NCBI GenBank assembly: GCA_023443925.1
Contig: JAEZSL010000094.1
Coordinates: 1-22,689, forward strand
Source of the DNA: Bacillota bacterium
Lineage (GTDB): Bacteria > Bacillota_A > Clostridia > Lachnospirales > Lachnospiraceae
Reading direction: 5' to 3'
Length of the DNA: 22,689 bases
How positions within the stretch are numbered: position 1 is the stretch's first letter; every line of letters starts with the position of its first letter. Shown in pieces: positions 1 to 6,631 of the stretch. The position numbers and the translations under genes were made by a program. Below the pieces are notes generated by a model. It made no database searches and had not been told where the DNA came from. It was given only the letters and a program-made list of their open reading frames with translations.

Positions 1-666
1 CCTTCCGTACATACCTTTGATGATGCCAGGACTTTGGATCGCAGTGAAAAAAATATGGAGATCCGTATTGACGAAATCGTAAAAAACAAAGAAGATGTTA
101 TAAAACTAGGTATTAACAGCGGTGACTATATCAGCTTTGAACCGTATTTTGAGTATACGGAAAAAGGTTTTATTAAAACCAGACATTTGGATGATAAAGC
201 GTCCGTTGCGGTTTTGTTAGGACTGCTTAAGGAACTTAAGGAAGGTGGCCTGACTCCGGAGAGAAATATAAAATTGCTGATCAGCAATTACGAGGAAGTG
301 GGTTTTGGAGCCAGCTGGATACCGGAGGATATTACGGAATTTATAGCAGTAGATATGGGGGCTTTGGGTGAAGACCTAAACGGAACGGAATATGCCGTTT
401 CCATTTGTGCCAAGGATTCTTCCGGACCTTATGATTATGAACTGACAACGGAACTTATTAATCTGGCAAAAGAAAACGGAATCGATTATGCCGTAGATGT
501 ATTTCCTCATTACGGTTCTGATTTTTCTGCTGCTGTTAGGGGCGGCAATGATATAAAAGGTGCTCTTATCGGCCAGGGAATCCATGCCTCCCACGGGATG
601 GAGAGAACCCACAGAAGCTCCCTTGAGAATACTCTAAAATTATTGAAAGCTTATGTTTTAAAATAG
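1..666 (+). CDS. M42 family metallo-aminopeptidase, 3' part (5' end outside window)
   Basis: The reading frame is open from base 1 to the TAG at 664-666, so about 221 residues of the C-terminal part are present and the true start lies upstream. Family hallmarks of M42 (FrvX/PepA/glutamyl aminopeptidase-type) are visible: HLDDKAS with the bridging metal Asp, NYEEVGFG with the general-base Glu pair, AVDMGALG with another metal Asp, PHYGSDFSAA, and a C-terminal GIHASHGMERTH carrying the last metal-binding His. Enzymes of this family are cytoplasmic, di-metal aminopeptidases that form large tetrahedral complexes and trim peptides; some members were first annotated as cellulases. Substrate preference cannot be read from this fragment. 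A TTG at 34 is open to the frame but is only an internal Leu codon. No clear terminator follows immediately; repeats start about 20 bp after the stop. Confidence 0.9.
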   Translation, partial: PSVHTFDDARTLDRSEKNMEIRIDEIVKNKEDVIKLGINSGDYISFEPYFEYTEKGFIKTRHLDDKASVAVLLGLLKELKEGGLTPERNIKLLISNYEEVGFGASWIPEDITEFIAVDMGALGEDLNGTEYAVSICAKDSSGPYDYELTTELINLAKENGIDYAVDVFPHYGSDFSAAVRGGNDIKGALIGQGIHASHGMERTHRSSLENTLKLLKAYVLK

Positions 667-684
667 AAGTAAGTTCATTTTGAA

Positions 685-824
685 CCGTTTAGAATAAACT
701 GCTTTGAATAAAATGTTTTGAATATATTGCTTTGAATAAACTGTTTTGAATAAACTATTATCATTAAACTGCTTTGAATAAACCGTTTTGATTAAACTAT
801 TTTAATTAAGCCGCTTTGTTAAAA
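685..824. repeat. Ten tandem imperfect 14-bp repeats
   Basis: Ten consecutive 14-bp units with consensus CTGTTTTGAATAAA fill 685-824 without gaps. Units begin at 685, 699, 713, 727, 741, 755, 769, 783, 797 and 811. The unit CTGCTTTGAATAAA recurs exactly at 699 and 769; units 755, 797 and 811 are the most diverged. A 14-bp period is not a multiple of three and no open frame crosses the array, so it is non-coding. The last unit also supplies one arm (CCGCTTT, 811-817) of a 7-bp hairpin with AAAGCGG at 833-839. Function is unknown; a variable-number tandem repeat is the simplest description. Confidence 0.88.
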
Positions 825-1059
825 CGGCCGGTAAAGCGGTAAAACTATGCTGCTGCCGGATCAGAATCCTATATTAGATATTTAACCGGACATACAATAA
901 ATAATTTTTATAACAAAGTCCCTGTGTATTTCATGCAGCCATCCCATCACTGGGTGCCTCAGATAATATACAGGGACTTTAAGGTAAGCGTAAAATAGTC
1001 ATATAAGTGCGATATACCAGAAATCAGAAGTAAACAGGAAACGGATTGAATTCAAGCTT
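825..1059. other. Intergenic remainder with hairpin element
   Basis: Between the 14-bp array and the minus-strand subtilase end at 1060 there is no convincing ORF. The only clear structure is the 66-bp inverted-repeat element at 915-980, listed separately. The rest is A/T-rich and unremarkable. Confidence 0.5.
915..980 (-). terminator. 66-bp hairpin element with 14-bp arms, possible terminator of the subtilase gene
   Basis: The arms are AAAGTCCCTGTGTA at 915-928 and TATACAGGGACTTT at 967-980. They pair over 14 bp with one G-T wobble around a 38-nt loop, which can itself form a short CCCA/TGGG stem. It lies about 80 bp beyond the stop of the minus-strand subtilase, so it may end that transcript. 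The tract after it on the minus strand (GTTATAAAAATTATT) is a weak U-run, and the loop is long for an intrinsic terminator. A miniature repeated element or a structured RNA are alternatives. Confidence 0.45.
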
Positions 1060-2790
1060 TTAATAATTGCAGAAAAACAGTTCTGATATGGTTGCTTTAT
1101 TCTGCAGTATATACTGGAAGGTTCGGAATATGTCTATCATGCCGTTACCCCACTCCGGATTAGGATATTCTAAGTTATAACTTCTTTTTGCACCTTGTAT
1201 CAATAAATTTTTAACTATTTCGTTGTCCATATAGGTTGAATTGCCCCGGACAATACCCCATTCAAGCAGCATGGCGGCAACGCCGGTAACGTGGGCCGCG
1301 GCCAGGCTGGAGCCGGTAGCGTTAACGAAATTTTTATTGTTTCCGGGACATAATACATTAACACCCGGGGCAGCCAGATCCGGCTTTGCGTTGTTTAGCA
1401 TGGTAAAACCCAGGCTGGCATTATAATACAAGCTCTGGTTGATGTAGTTATAGGTAGTGACACAGATGGGCTCCGGGGCGTTGCCGGGGGTTGTAACGGT
1501 GGTTTCGTTGCTGGATTTTAGAAAGAAAGTTCCAGGGGAGAGGAAACCGTTTATCGGCAGCCAGATATGATATTTTATGGGCTGCTCTTCTTTACCCGGA
1601 TATACTAAAAACCGCCATATACCGGCCAATGGATTCTGGAAGCGAAACAGAAGAAGGCGATTACCCGTTTGTACCTCTTTTGGATCAGTATCAATCTCAA
1701 TTCCGGTATCATGAAGGTTAAGATATAGTGACTGATCAAGATACGGCGGTATTCGAGTTACGAATTCGCCGGTAGGCGAAAAAATATCAATCCAGAAATC
1801 TCCGGAGGCTAATCCCCAAAACTCCATGGAAAATTCCGTGTCGTTATGCGAAATAAATAATTCCACCGTATCCGGGTTTGAACCCTTCAGTTTTTCTCCA
1901 TAATAATGATGCCCGGTATTTCCTTCATTTCCAGCGGACACAATAACTGCAATGTTAGGTTTTTCAGCAATAGAGGCTAAATACCGGCTTAAGATACTGT
2001 TACCGGTATGATCGCCCTGGGAAGAACCCAGCCCAAGACAGATGGCCAAGGGTCTTTGCAGACGTTCTGCAATCTGAGTGAGATAATTCACACCCCAAAT
2101 TATATCATTTTCCTGATAACAAAGAGTAGCATCCGGTATGGCATAAAAATCTTTCAGATAAGGTTTGGCAGTTTTCAGCTTTACAATTACCAGATCGGCA
2201 CTTGGCACAACACCAGTAAAGCCATAATCTTTCACCTGAGATCCGGCAGTAATGCCGGCAAGCATAGTGCCATGGCCTACTTCGTCCGTGCTTGGAACAA
2301 TTTCCAAGGGATTATCACTTTTTAAAGCGATATTAATGGTATTGCGGCTGTATTCTGACCCGTAGTAATAACCGGCAGGTTTCTGCCCGCTGTCTATGGT
2401 CTGATCCCATAAAGAGAGGATCTTTGATGTATTATCCGGGTTTTTGAATGCCGGATGGGAATAATCAATACCGGTGTCAACGATACCAACTAAAACTCCC
2501 CGGCCTTTTAATTCCAGATCAGGAATATTCCGGATTCTGGATATACCGGTAGAAATATGGCCGGGAGAAGACAATAGGCCATAACAGGTTGGAAGGGCTG
2601 AATAACCGTACTTTGATACACTATCCGGCGTCATATCGCTTACCGGTAAATGAACGACTGCATATTTATGATTAATTATATTAACAGAGCTGTTTGGGAT
2701 GTCAGGGAGCGGGTTATTATCCGGGTCATAATCTAATAATAAATCTGCATAAGCATTGCTTATTATCTTGAATCTTTCCTCATCATTCAT
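1060..2790 (-). CDS. Csp-like S8 family subtilisin-type serine protease (copy 1)
   Basis: A 576-residue subtilase with a complete catalytic set: Asp105 in GIVDTGIDYSHP, His173 in VGHGTMLAGI, oxyanion Asn288 in SAGNEGN, and Ser495 in TGSSLAAAHVTG. Residues 1-95 resemble the N-terminal prodomain of clostridial Csp proteases. About 125 residues between Asn288 and Ser495 (roughly 305-430) form a beta-rich insert like the Csp jelly roll. No signal peptide or membrane segment is visible. Csp proteases of Clostridium activate the spore cortex hydrolase SleC during germination; related subtilases are abundant in Lachnospiraceae with unknown substrates, so a spore role is only a possibility. The ATG at 2790 has AGGA 11 nt upstream, and an in-frame stop lies seven codons upstream. 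It is a tandem paralogue of the next gene and follows it by 111 bp. Confidence 0.9.
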   Translation of the reverse strand: MNDEERFKIISNAYADLLLDYDPDNNPLPDIPNSSVNIINHKYAVVHLPVSDMTPDSVSKYGYSALPTCYGLLSSPGHISTGISRIRNIPDLELKGRGVLVGIVDTGIDYSHPAFKNPDNTSKILSLWDQTIDSGQKPAGYYYGSEYSRNTINIALKSDNPLEIVPSTDEVGHGTMLAGITAGSQVKDYGFTGVVPSADLVIVKLKTAKPYLKDFYAIPDATLCYQENDIIWGVNYLTQIAERLQRPLAICLGLGSSQGDHTGNSILSRYLASIAEKPNIAVIVSAGNEGNTGHHYYGEKLKGSNPDTVELFISHNDTEFSMEFWGLASGDFWIDIFSPTGEFVTRIPPYLDQSLYLNLHDTGIEIDTDPKEVQTGNRLLLFRFQNPLAGIWRFLVYPGKEEQPIKYHIWLPINGFLSPGTFFLKSSNETTVTTPGNAPEPICVTTYNYINQSLYYNASLGFTMLNNAKPDLAAPGVNVLCPGNNKNFVNATGSSLAAAHVTGVAAMLLEWGIVRGNSTYMDNEIVKNLLIQGAKRSYNLEYPNPEWGNGMIDIFRTFQYILQNKATISELFFCNY

Positions 2791-2848
2791 TTTCAGATTA
2801 TCCTGTATCTATCTTTTATTACGATATATGATATTTTCATATAAAATG

Positions 2849-2854
2849 TGTCAA
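2849..2854 (-). promoter_or_regulatory. Consensus -35 box upstream of subtilase copy 1
   Basis: TTGACA is read on the minus strand from 2854 to 2849, between the two subtilase genes. A -10-like TATCAT follows after only 15 bp; 17-19 bp positions give TCATAT/ATATAT. The -35 is perfect but the -10 is ambiguous, so this is a tentative promoter letting copy 1 be expressed apart from copy 2. Confidence 0.4.
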
Positions 2855-2871
2855 TTCATTGATAGAAAACT

Positions 2872-2912
2872 GGGTAATCCGCGGCAGCCCAGCTTAACGG
2901 ATTAGATTACCC
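2872..2912 (-). terminator. Hairpin at the 3' end of subtilase copy 2
   Basis: On the minus strand GGGTAATC (2912-2905) pairs with GATTACCC (2879-2872), followed by AGTTTTCT. An alternative inner pairing of TAATCCG with CGGATTA is also possible. The first arm overlaps the last codons of the gene ending at 2902. The U-run is short, so termination is probably partial. Confidence 0.45.
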
Positions 2913-4614
2913 GGTTATTCAGCAGAATTTTTAAGAGTCCCAGGACTTTCTCAATATTAACGGTTCCATAACCCCAATCCGGATTTGGATAGGTCATATC
3001 CGGAGCTCTGTCGGCTCCCTGAATTAATAATTTTTTTATTACGGCATTACTCATAAAGGGATACAGTCCCTGGACAATTCCCCATTCGAGCATCATAGCG
3101 GCTATACCGGCCGTATAGGCAGCCGATATGCTGGTTCCCGAGCTATTTATAAACTGGTTGTTTAACGCCGGACTCAATATATTAACACCAGGGGCGGTCA
3201 GATCCGGTTTGGGATAATCGTTAATGGTGAAGCCCTTGCTTGCAAAATAGTAAAGGGTTCTGATTAGGGGATCATATGCGGTTATACAGATCAGATCGCT
3301 TTGATTACCGGGGGCAGTAATCGTGGTATTGCTGTTGGAACGGTAGAAGAAAGTGCTCTTTTTAATGAAATTGTGAATTGGCAGCCAAAGATGAAAATTC
3401 ATGGGCAGGCCGTCCGAATTGCCATAGATATATAACCGCCAGATACCGGCAACGGGTTTGCTGATGCGGAAAACCGTGAACTGGGTGCTGGATAGTGGTT
3501 CCTGAAGTTGATTATCAACAATAATCGTGGTGCCGTGATACTCAGAAATCTGAGTGTTGCCAGATCCCGGAGGAATGGTGGTGATGAATTCTCCTGTAGG
3601 AGCATATACATTAATCCAGTATTGATTTGGGGAAGTGCTTCGAAACTGCATGGAAAACCCCGGCTCGTTTTCGCCCACATTCAGGAAGACATTATCGGAA
3701 CGAAAAGGATTGTTTATATCACCCAAATAGTGATGTCTGCGGTTTCCTTCATTACCGGCAGATACAATAACCGAATTACCGGCGGTATCTCCCAGACGGC
3801 TAAGATATCTGCTGATTATGCGGTTACCCGTATGATCGCTTTGACCGGAGCCCATCCCTAAACTGATTACCAGGGGGCGGTTTAACTTTTTAGCAGTCTG
3901 AGTCAGGTATTTTGCACCCAGAATAATATCATTTTCCTGATAGCAGATTGCATTTTCTGGTATAATAAAAAATTCTTTCAGATAGGGTTTGGCCAATTTC
4001 AGTTTTACAACAATGAATTCGGCACCCGGTGCTACCCCCGAAAACCCATTTTGGCTGTCAGGGGAGCCTGCCGCAACACCTGCAAGTGTTGTACCGTGAC
4101 CCAGTTCATCGGTACTGGGAACAACTTTTGACGGATCCGGGCTGTTAAGTGCCTCGTTAATCTGTTCCCGGCTGTATTCGGTTCCATAATAAAATCCATC
4201 CGGGTATTTATCACTCTCTATGGTCTGATCCCAGATTGATGCGATTCTGGTAGCATTTTTGGCATCTTTAAAAACGGGATTCTGATAATCGATTCCGGTA
4301 TCTATAATACCGATTAATACACCCTGGCCGGATAAAGTATCCTGTGGAAGGTTCTTTTGGCGGATTGCATCGTTAGAAATATTCTGGCAGGAAGATAACA
4401 GACCGAAACATGATGGTATTGAAAAATACCCGTATTTATGGATACTATCCTGTGTCATATTGTATGCGGGTATATGAAGCACAGCATAATTCCGGTCAAT
4501 GAGATTGATTGTGCCGTCCGGGTAATAATTAAAGACGTTCATATTTCCATTATATTCTATTAATAAATCAGCGTAGTCATTGCTTGTAATCTGATATCTT
4601 TCCGCATCTGTCAT
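2902..4614 (-). CDS. Csp-like S8 family subtilisin-type serine protease (copy 2)
   Basis: A paralogue of the preceding subtilase along its whole length. Numbered from an upstream ATG at 4659 (585 residues), the catalytic set is Asp120 in GIIDTGIDY, His188 in LGHGTTLAG, Asn303 in SAGNEGN and Ser510 in SGTSISAA; the beta-rich insert lies at about 320-445. I prefer the internal ATG at 4614 (570 residues). It has AGGA 7 nt upstream, the following MTDAERYQI aligns with the MNDEERFKI start of copy 1, and the 4659 ATG has no ribosome binding site and sits only about 10 nt after the probable terminator of the upstream amidase. No signal peptide is seen. It follows the amidase gene in the same orientation. 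Role and substrate are unproven; Csp-like processing of a cell-wall or spore protein is the family-based guess. Confidence 0.88.
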   Translation of the reverse strand: MTDAERYQITSNDYADLLIEYNGNMNVFNYYPDGTINLIDRNYAVLHIPAYNMTQDSIHKYGYFSIPSCFGLLSSCQNISNDAIRQKNLPQDTLSGQGVLIGIIDTGIDYQNPVFKDAKNATRIASIWDQTIESDKYPDGFYYGTEYSREQINEALNSPDPSKVVPSTDELGHGTTLAGVAAGSPDSQNGFSGVAPGAEFIVVKLKLAKPYLKEFFIIPENAICYQENDIILGAKYLTQTAKKLNRPLVISLGMGSGQSDHTGNRIISRYLSRLGDTAGNSVIVSAGNEGNRRHHYLGDINNPFRSDNVFLNVGENEPGFSMQFRSTSPNQYWINVYAPTGEFITTIPPGSGNTQISEYHGTTIIVDNQLQEPLSSTQFTVFRISKPVAGIWRLYIYGNSDGLPMNFHLWLPIHNFIKKSTFFYRSNSNTTITAPGNQSDLICITAYDPLIRTLYYFASKGFTINDYPKPDLTAPGVNILSPALNNQFINSSGTSISAAYTAGIAAMMLEWGIVQGLYPFMSNAVIKKLLIQGADRAPDMTYPNPDWGYGTVNIEKVLGLLKILLNNRVI

Positions 4615-4665
4615 AATGCTATCCTGACCTGAAATGTTCTTATTCCATCTATATGACATATTCAG

Positions 4666-4697
4666 GAAAAAGTGCCAGGAATATAAAATATTCCTGG
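4666..4697 (-). terminator. Intrinsic terminator of the amidase gene
   Basis: CCAGGAATAT (4675-4684) and ATATTCCTGG (4688-4697) form a perfect 10-bp stem with a 3-nt loop. On the minus strand the stem is followed by CAC and a run of five T (4670-4666). It lies about 50 bp past the amidase stop codon, the expected place, and it separates amidase transcription from subtilase copy 2. Confidence 0.7.
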
Positions 4698-4745
4698 TTT
4701 GGCAGACTGCCTTAGAGCCGCTTGAGGGTTCAGGTTTTCGGATTA

Positions 4746-5315
4746 TCAGGTAAAGCCGAAGTATCTTAAAATACCGAGGTATATTCCGTCGGCAAATCCG
4801 GACTGGTTATTGCTTAGCTTCTGGGCATCCGATACATTGGTTACATAGGCCAGTTCCACTAAAATAGCCGGCATATTTGTTCGTCTTAACACAAACAGGG
4901 ACTGGTTTAAGCGGATGCCGTTATTTCTTGTACCAACCGTCTGGGTAATGCCGTTTAGCACCTGCTGCGCCAGCCAGTTAGCCTGGGTCATATATTGATA
5001 AATGTAGACCTCAGTGCCGTTAACATCAGGATTGGGATTGGAATTGCAGTGGATACTTATGAAATAATCGGCAGGCCATTCATTTGCCAGACGGACTCTT
5101 TCTGCCAGGCTTGTGGTATTGGAGGTGCCAAGTACGGTGGCAGGAGACGGCCTTGATACCCGGGCTTCGAACCTTGGATCACTATTTAACAGGTTTTGCA
5201 GATCAATACCCACCTGATAGTTAACTTCCGACTCGAATACGCCATTTCCGACTGCACCGCTGTTAAAGGTTCCGCTGGGATTGTGGCCTTGATCTATAAA
5301 AATTTTGATAGGCAA
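4746..5315 (-). CDS. N-acetylmuramoyl-L-alanine amidase (Amidase_3 family)
   Basis: A 189-residue single-domain zinc amidase. It cleaves the bond between N-acetylmuramic acid and L-alanine in peptidoglycan. Zinc ligands fit His11 (FIDQGHNP), Glu28 (GVFESEVNY) and His89 (ISIHCNS); the catalytic Glu is Glu154 in ILVELAYVTN. The family's usual order of motifs is complete. There is no signal peptide and no cell-wall-binding domain, so it resembles the lone catalytic domains of CwlD/CwlV-type or phage-type enzymes; export or release by lysis is unexplained. The start is a TTG at 5315: an in-frame stop lies just upstream and no better start exists. The Shine-Dalgarno sequence is poor (GAAAGAAG) and is buried in a leader hairpin. 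It lies between the MerR regulator and the subtilases, all on the minus strand. Confidence 0.9.
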   Translation of the reverse strand: MPIKIFIDQGHNPSGTFNSGAVGNGVFESEVNYQVGIDLQNLLNSDPRFEARVSRPSPATVLGTSNTTSLAERVRLANEWPADYFISIHCNSNPNPDVNGTEVYIYQYMTQANWLAQQVLNGITQTVGTRNNGIRLNQSLFVLRRTNMPAILVELAYVTNVSDAQKLSNNQSGFADGIYLGILRYFGFT

Positions 5316-5379
5316 AGTAACACTTCTTTCTATTTATATTATTAATTAATATATTCCTGCTATAGAAAGATGTTACTTT
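5314..5379 (-). promoter_or_regulatory. Leader hairpin covering the amidase ribosome binding site and start
   Basis: Bases 5314-5333 and 5362-5379 are complementary over 18 bp with one 2-nt bulge (9 bp + CT bulge + 9 bp). In the mRNA the 3' arm contains the weak GAAAGAAG ribosome binding site and the first two bases of the TTG start. An overlapping alternative stem (5365-5371 with 5380-5386, GAAAGAT/ATCTTTC) would use part of the 5' arm and free the start. This suggests translational control, but no ligand or trigger can be named. Confidence 0.5.
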
Positions 5380-5406
5380 ATCTTTCCGTTCAAGAAAGAA
5401 TGCAGC

Positions 5407-5448
5407 TTACTTTCTGTTACCAATTACAGTCCTTATAACAGAAAGTAA
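5407..5448 (-). terminator. 13-bp perfect inverted repeat after the MerR gene
   Basis: TTACTTTCTGTTA (5407-5419) and TAACAGAAAGTAA (5436-5448) form a perfect 13-bp stem with a 16-nt loop, starting 4 bp past the MerR stop codon on the minus strand. The bases after it are not a clean U-run, so it may end or protect the regulator mRNA, or be part of the amidase leader. Confidence 0.5.
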
Positions 5449-5452
5449 TGCC

Positions 5453-6307
5453 TTATGATCTGACAGTATCATTGTACTCCATAGCTCTTCCTACAAAAAC
5501 GGTTGAACCTTCACCATAGGTTTTATCCATTATTTTAATTATTTCTGGACTGTTTATATAACCTTGATATATCTTGCGGAACGTTTCTGAAATATCCACT
5601 GACGTATCACTCATACGGAAAATCTCCTGTGCGGTTTTTTTCCACGCTTCTACGAGTTTTTGTACTTCGGGATTGCTGACTTCATCATTTTTATAAGCTG
5701 CAATCTGGCTTACAATGTTATCAAGTTCCATTTGTAATTTACCCATTCCTTCTTTTGGCATGGGAGCCTGTTTTAAATATTCGATATACTTGTCAAAACT
5801 TCCGTAATGCTTAATGGCAGATGCTTTAATTTTGGCCGCATTTTTCACCGCATGCTCAATAAAGGCATCAATACTTCCATGTTCTTTTATAAATGACTGC
5901 CGAAAATATTCATCCATCTGTTCAAAGCGGCTACGATAAACCTCTTCTAATTCCTTGTGTTCAAATACACTAAAATCCATGACATTATCTCCCTTCAATA
6001 TTTGTTCCATTTGTTCGATTAATCTGCTCAACCGGTTTCTTTTGGCCGTTAAAAGTTCTTTTTGATGGCGAATTGCACTCGTTTGATCAAAATCCGGCTG
6101 GTTCATAATCTGCTTGATCTGTTTTAAAGGAAGGTCCATTTCCTTATAATACATAATTTGCTGCAGGCGTAAAAGGGAATCTTCGTTGTACTTCCGGTAT
6201 CCGTTCTGCTCGGTACAGCAAGGTTTCAGCAAATCAATCTTATCGTAATAGTGCAGCGTTCTAACGCTGACTCCGCTGATACCAGCCAGTTCATGTATGT
6301 TCATCAT
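5453..6307 (-). CDS. MerR family regulator with TipAS ligand-binding domain
   Basis: A 284-residue TipAL-type regulator. Residues 1-70 are a MerR winged helix-turn-helix (MNIHELAGISGVSVRTLHYYDKI), residues about 75-110 form the dimerising coiled coil, and about 125-284 match the TipAS domain, including YRSRFEQMDEYF, HGSIDAFI and GRAMEYN-type segments. In Streptomyces, TipAS traps thiopeptide antibiotics; in other bacteria such proteins sense diverse toxic small molecules and activate efflux or defence genes. The start ATG at 6307 has AGGAGG 7 nt upstream; a second ATG follows at once. The promoter has MerR-type geometry, so autoregulation is likely. No obvious efflux gene lies next to it, so its targets may be itself, the amidase, or distant genes. 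Confidence 0.92.
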   Translation of the reverse strand: MMNIHELAGISGVSVRTLHYYDKIDLLKPCCTEQNGYRKYNEDSLLRLQQIMYYKEMDLPLKQIKQIMNQPDFDQTSAIRHQKELLTAKRNRLSRLIEQMEQILKGDNVMDFSVFEHKELEEVYRSRFEQMDEYFRQSFIKEHGSIDAFIEHAVKNAAKIKASAIKHYGSFDKYIEYLKQAPMPKEGMGKLQMELDNIVSQIAAYKNDEVSNPEVQKLVEAWKKTAQEIFRMSDTSVDISETFRKIYQGYINSPEIIKIMDKTYGEGSTVFVGRAMEYNDTVRS

Positions 6308-6331
6308 GTGAATTCCTCCTATCTTGTTTTC

Positions 6332-6362
6332 ATGTTACACTATGACATAACGTCATAGTCAA
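6332..6362 (-). promoter_or_regulatory. MerR-type promoter with 19-bp spacer and dyad operator
   Basis: On the minus strand TTGACT (6362-6357) is followed by a 19-bp spacer and TAACAT (6337-6332). The overlong spacer contains ACTATGAC/GTCATAGT arms (6339-6346 and 6352-6359) separated by 5 bp. This is the arrangement at which MerR-family proteins twist DNA to activate transcription. It lies 25 bp upstream of the MerR gene start, so the regulator probably controls itself. Confidence 0.75.
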
Positions 6363-6421
6363 CATAAAAATTGATATATTTAGTAAAATGTTATATTAAA
6401 TTCGCGATTCACCATCTAAAT

Positions 6422-6450
6422 TCGTGTATGACGATTTTAGTCTTACACGA
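6422..6450. repeat. Hairpin within the IS30 remnant leader
   Basis: TCGTGTA (6422-6428) and TACACGA (6444-6450) pair over 7 bp, then GAC/GTC after a T-T mismatch, with a 7-nt loop. It lies upstream of the transposase remnant and may be what is left of the element's end region. No matching right end was found, so the insertion boundaries cannot be set. Confidence 0.35.
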
Positions 6451-6480
6451 TCTATGATATAGTTATAGTGGTTAGTGGAT

Positions 6481-6498
6481 TCCTCCATAGAAGGAGGA
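6481..6498 (+). promoter_or_regulatory. Hairpin enclosing the transposase ribosome binding site
   Basis: TCCTCC (6481-6486) is complementary to GGAGGA (6493-6498) with a 6-nt loop. The right arm is the Shine-Dalgarno sequence 7 nt before the ATG at 6506. Sequestering the site is a known way for insertion sequences to limit transposase translation from outside transcripts. Confidence 0.5.
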
Positions 6499-6505
6499 TA
6501 ATAAC

Positions 6506-6619
6506 ATGCCTAAGAAAACTGAATATAATCAAAAACATCTTTCAACCAGTCAGCGTATCCACATTGAAAAAGGATTAAACGACGGACTTTCTTATGCTGC
6601 TAATGCTATAACCGACTGA
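6506..6619 (+). pseudogene. IS30-family transposase N-terminal remnant
   Basis: A 37-codon frame from ATG 6506 to TGA 6617-6619, with a strong ribosome binding site. It encodes MPKKTEYNQKHLSTSQRIHI followed by EKGLNDGLSYAANAITD. This matches the start of IS30-type transposases, where a KHL(T/S)xxxRxxIE segment opens the helix-turn-helix used for inverted-repeat binding. The frame then stops; the rest of the HTH and the DDE catalytic domain are absent, because the next gene ends only 13 bp further on. It is therefore a deletion remnant. The family call rests on this short segment alone. Confidence 0.6.
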
Positions 6620-6631
6620 ATATTCTTTACT

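Noticed and set aside
685..824. CRISPR-like array
   Set aside because: The units are directly adjacent with no unique spacers, only 14 bp long, and no cas genes are present.
2008..2325. Plus-strand open frame inside subtilase copy 1
   Set aside because: It is a shadow of the conserved catalytic region of the protease and shows no family features.
4615..4659. 15-codon N-terminal extension of subtilase copy 2 from the ATG at 4659
   Set aside because: No ribosome binding site, starts right after the amidase terminator, and the paralogue aligns from the ATG at 4614.
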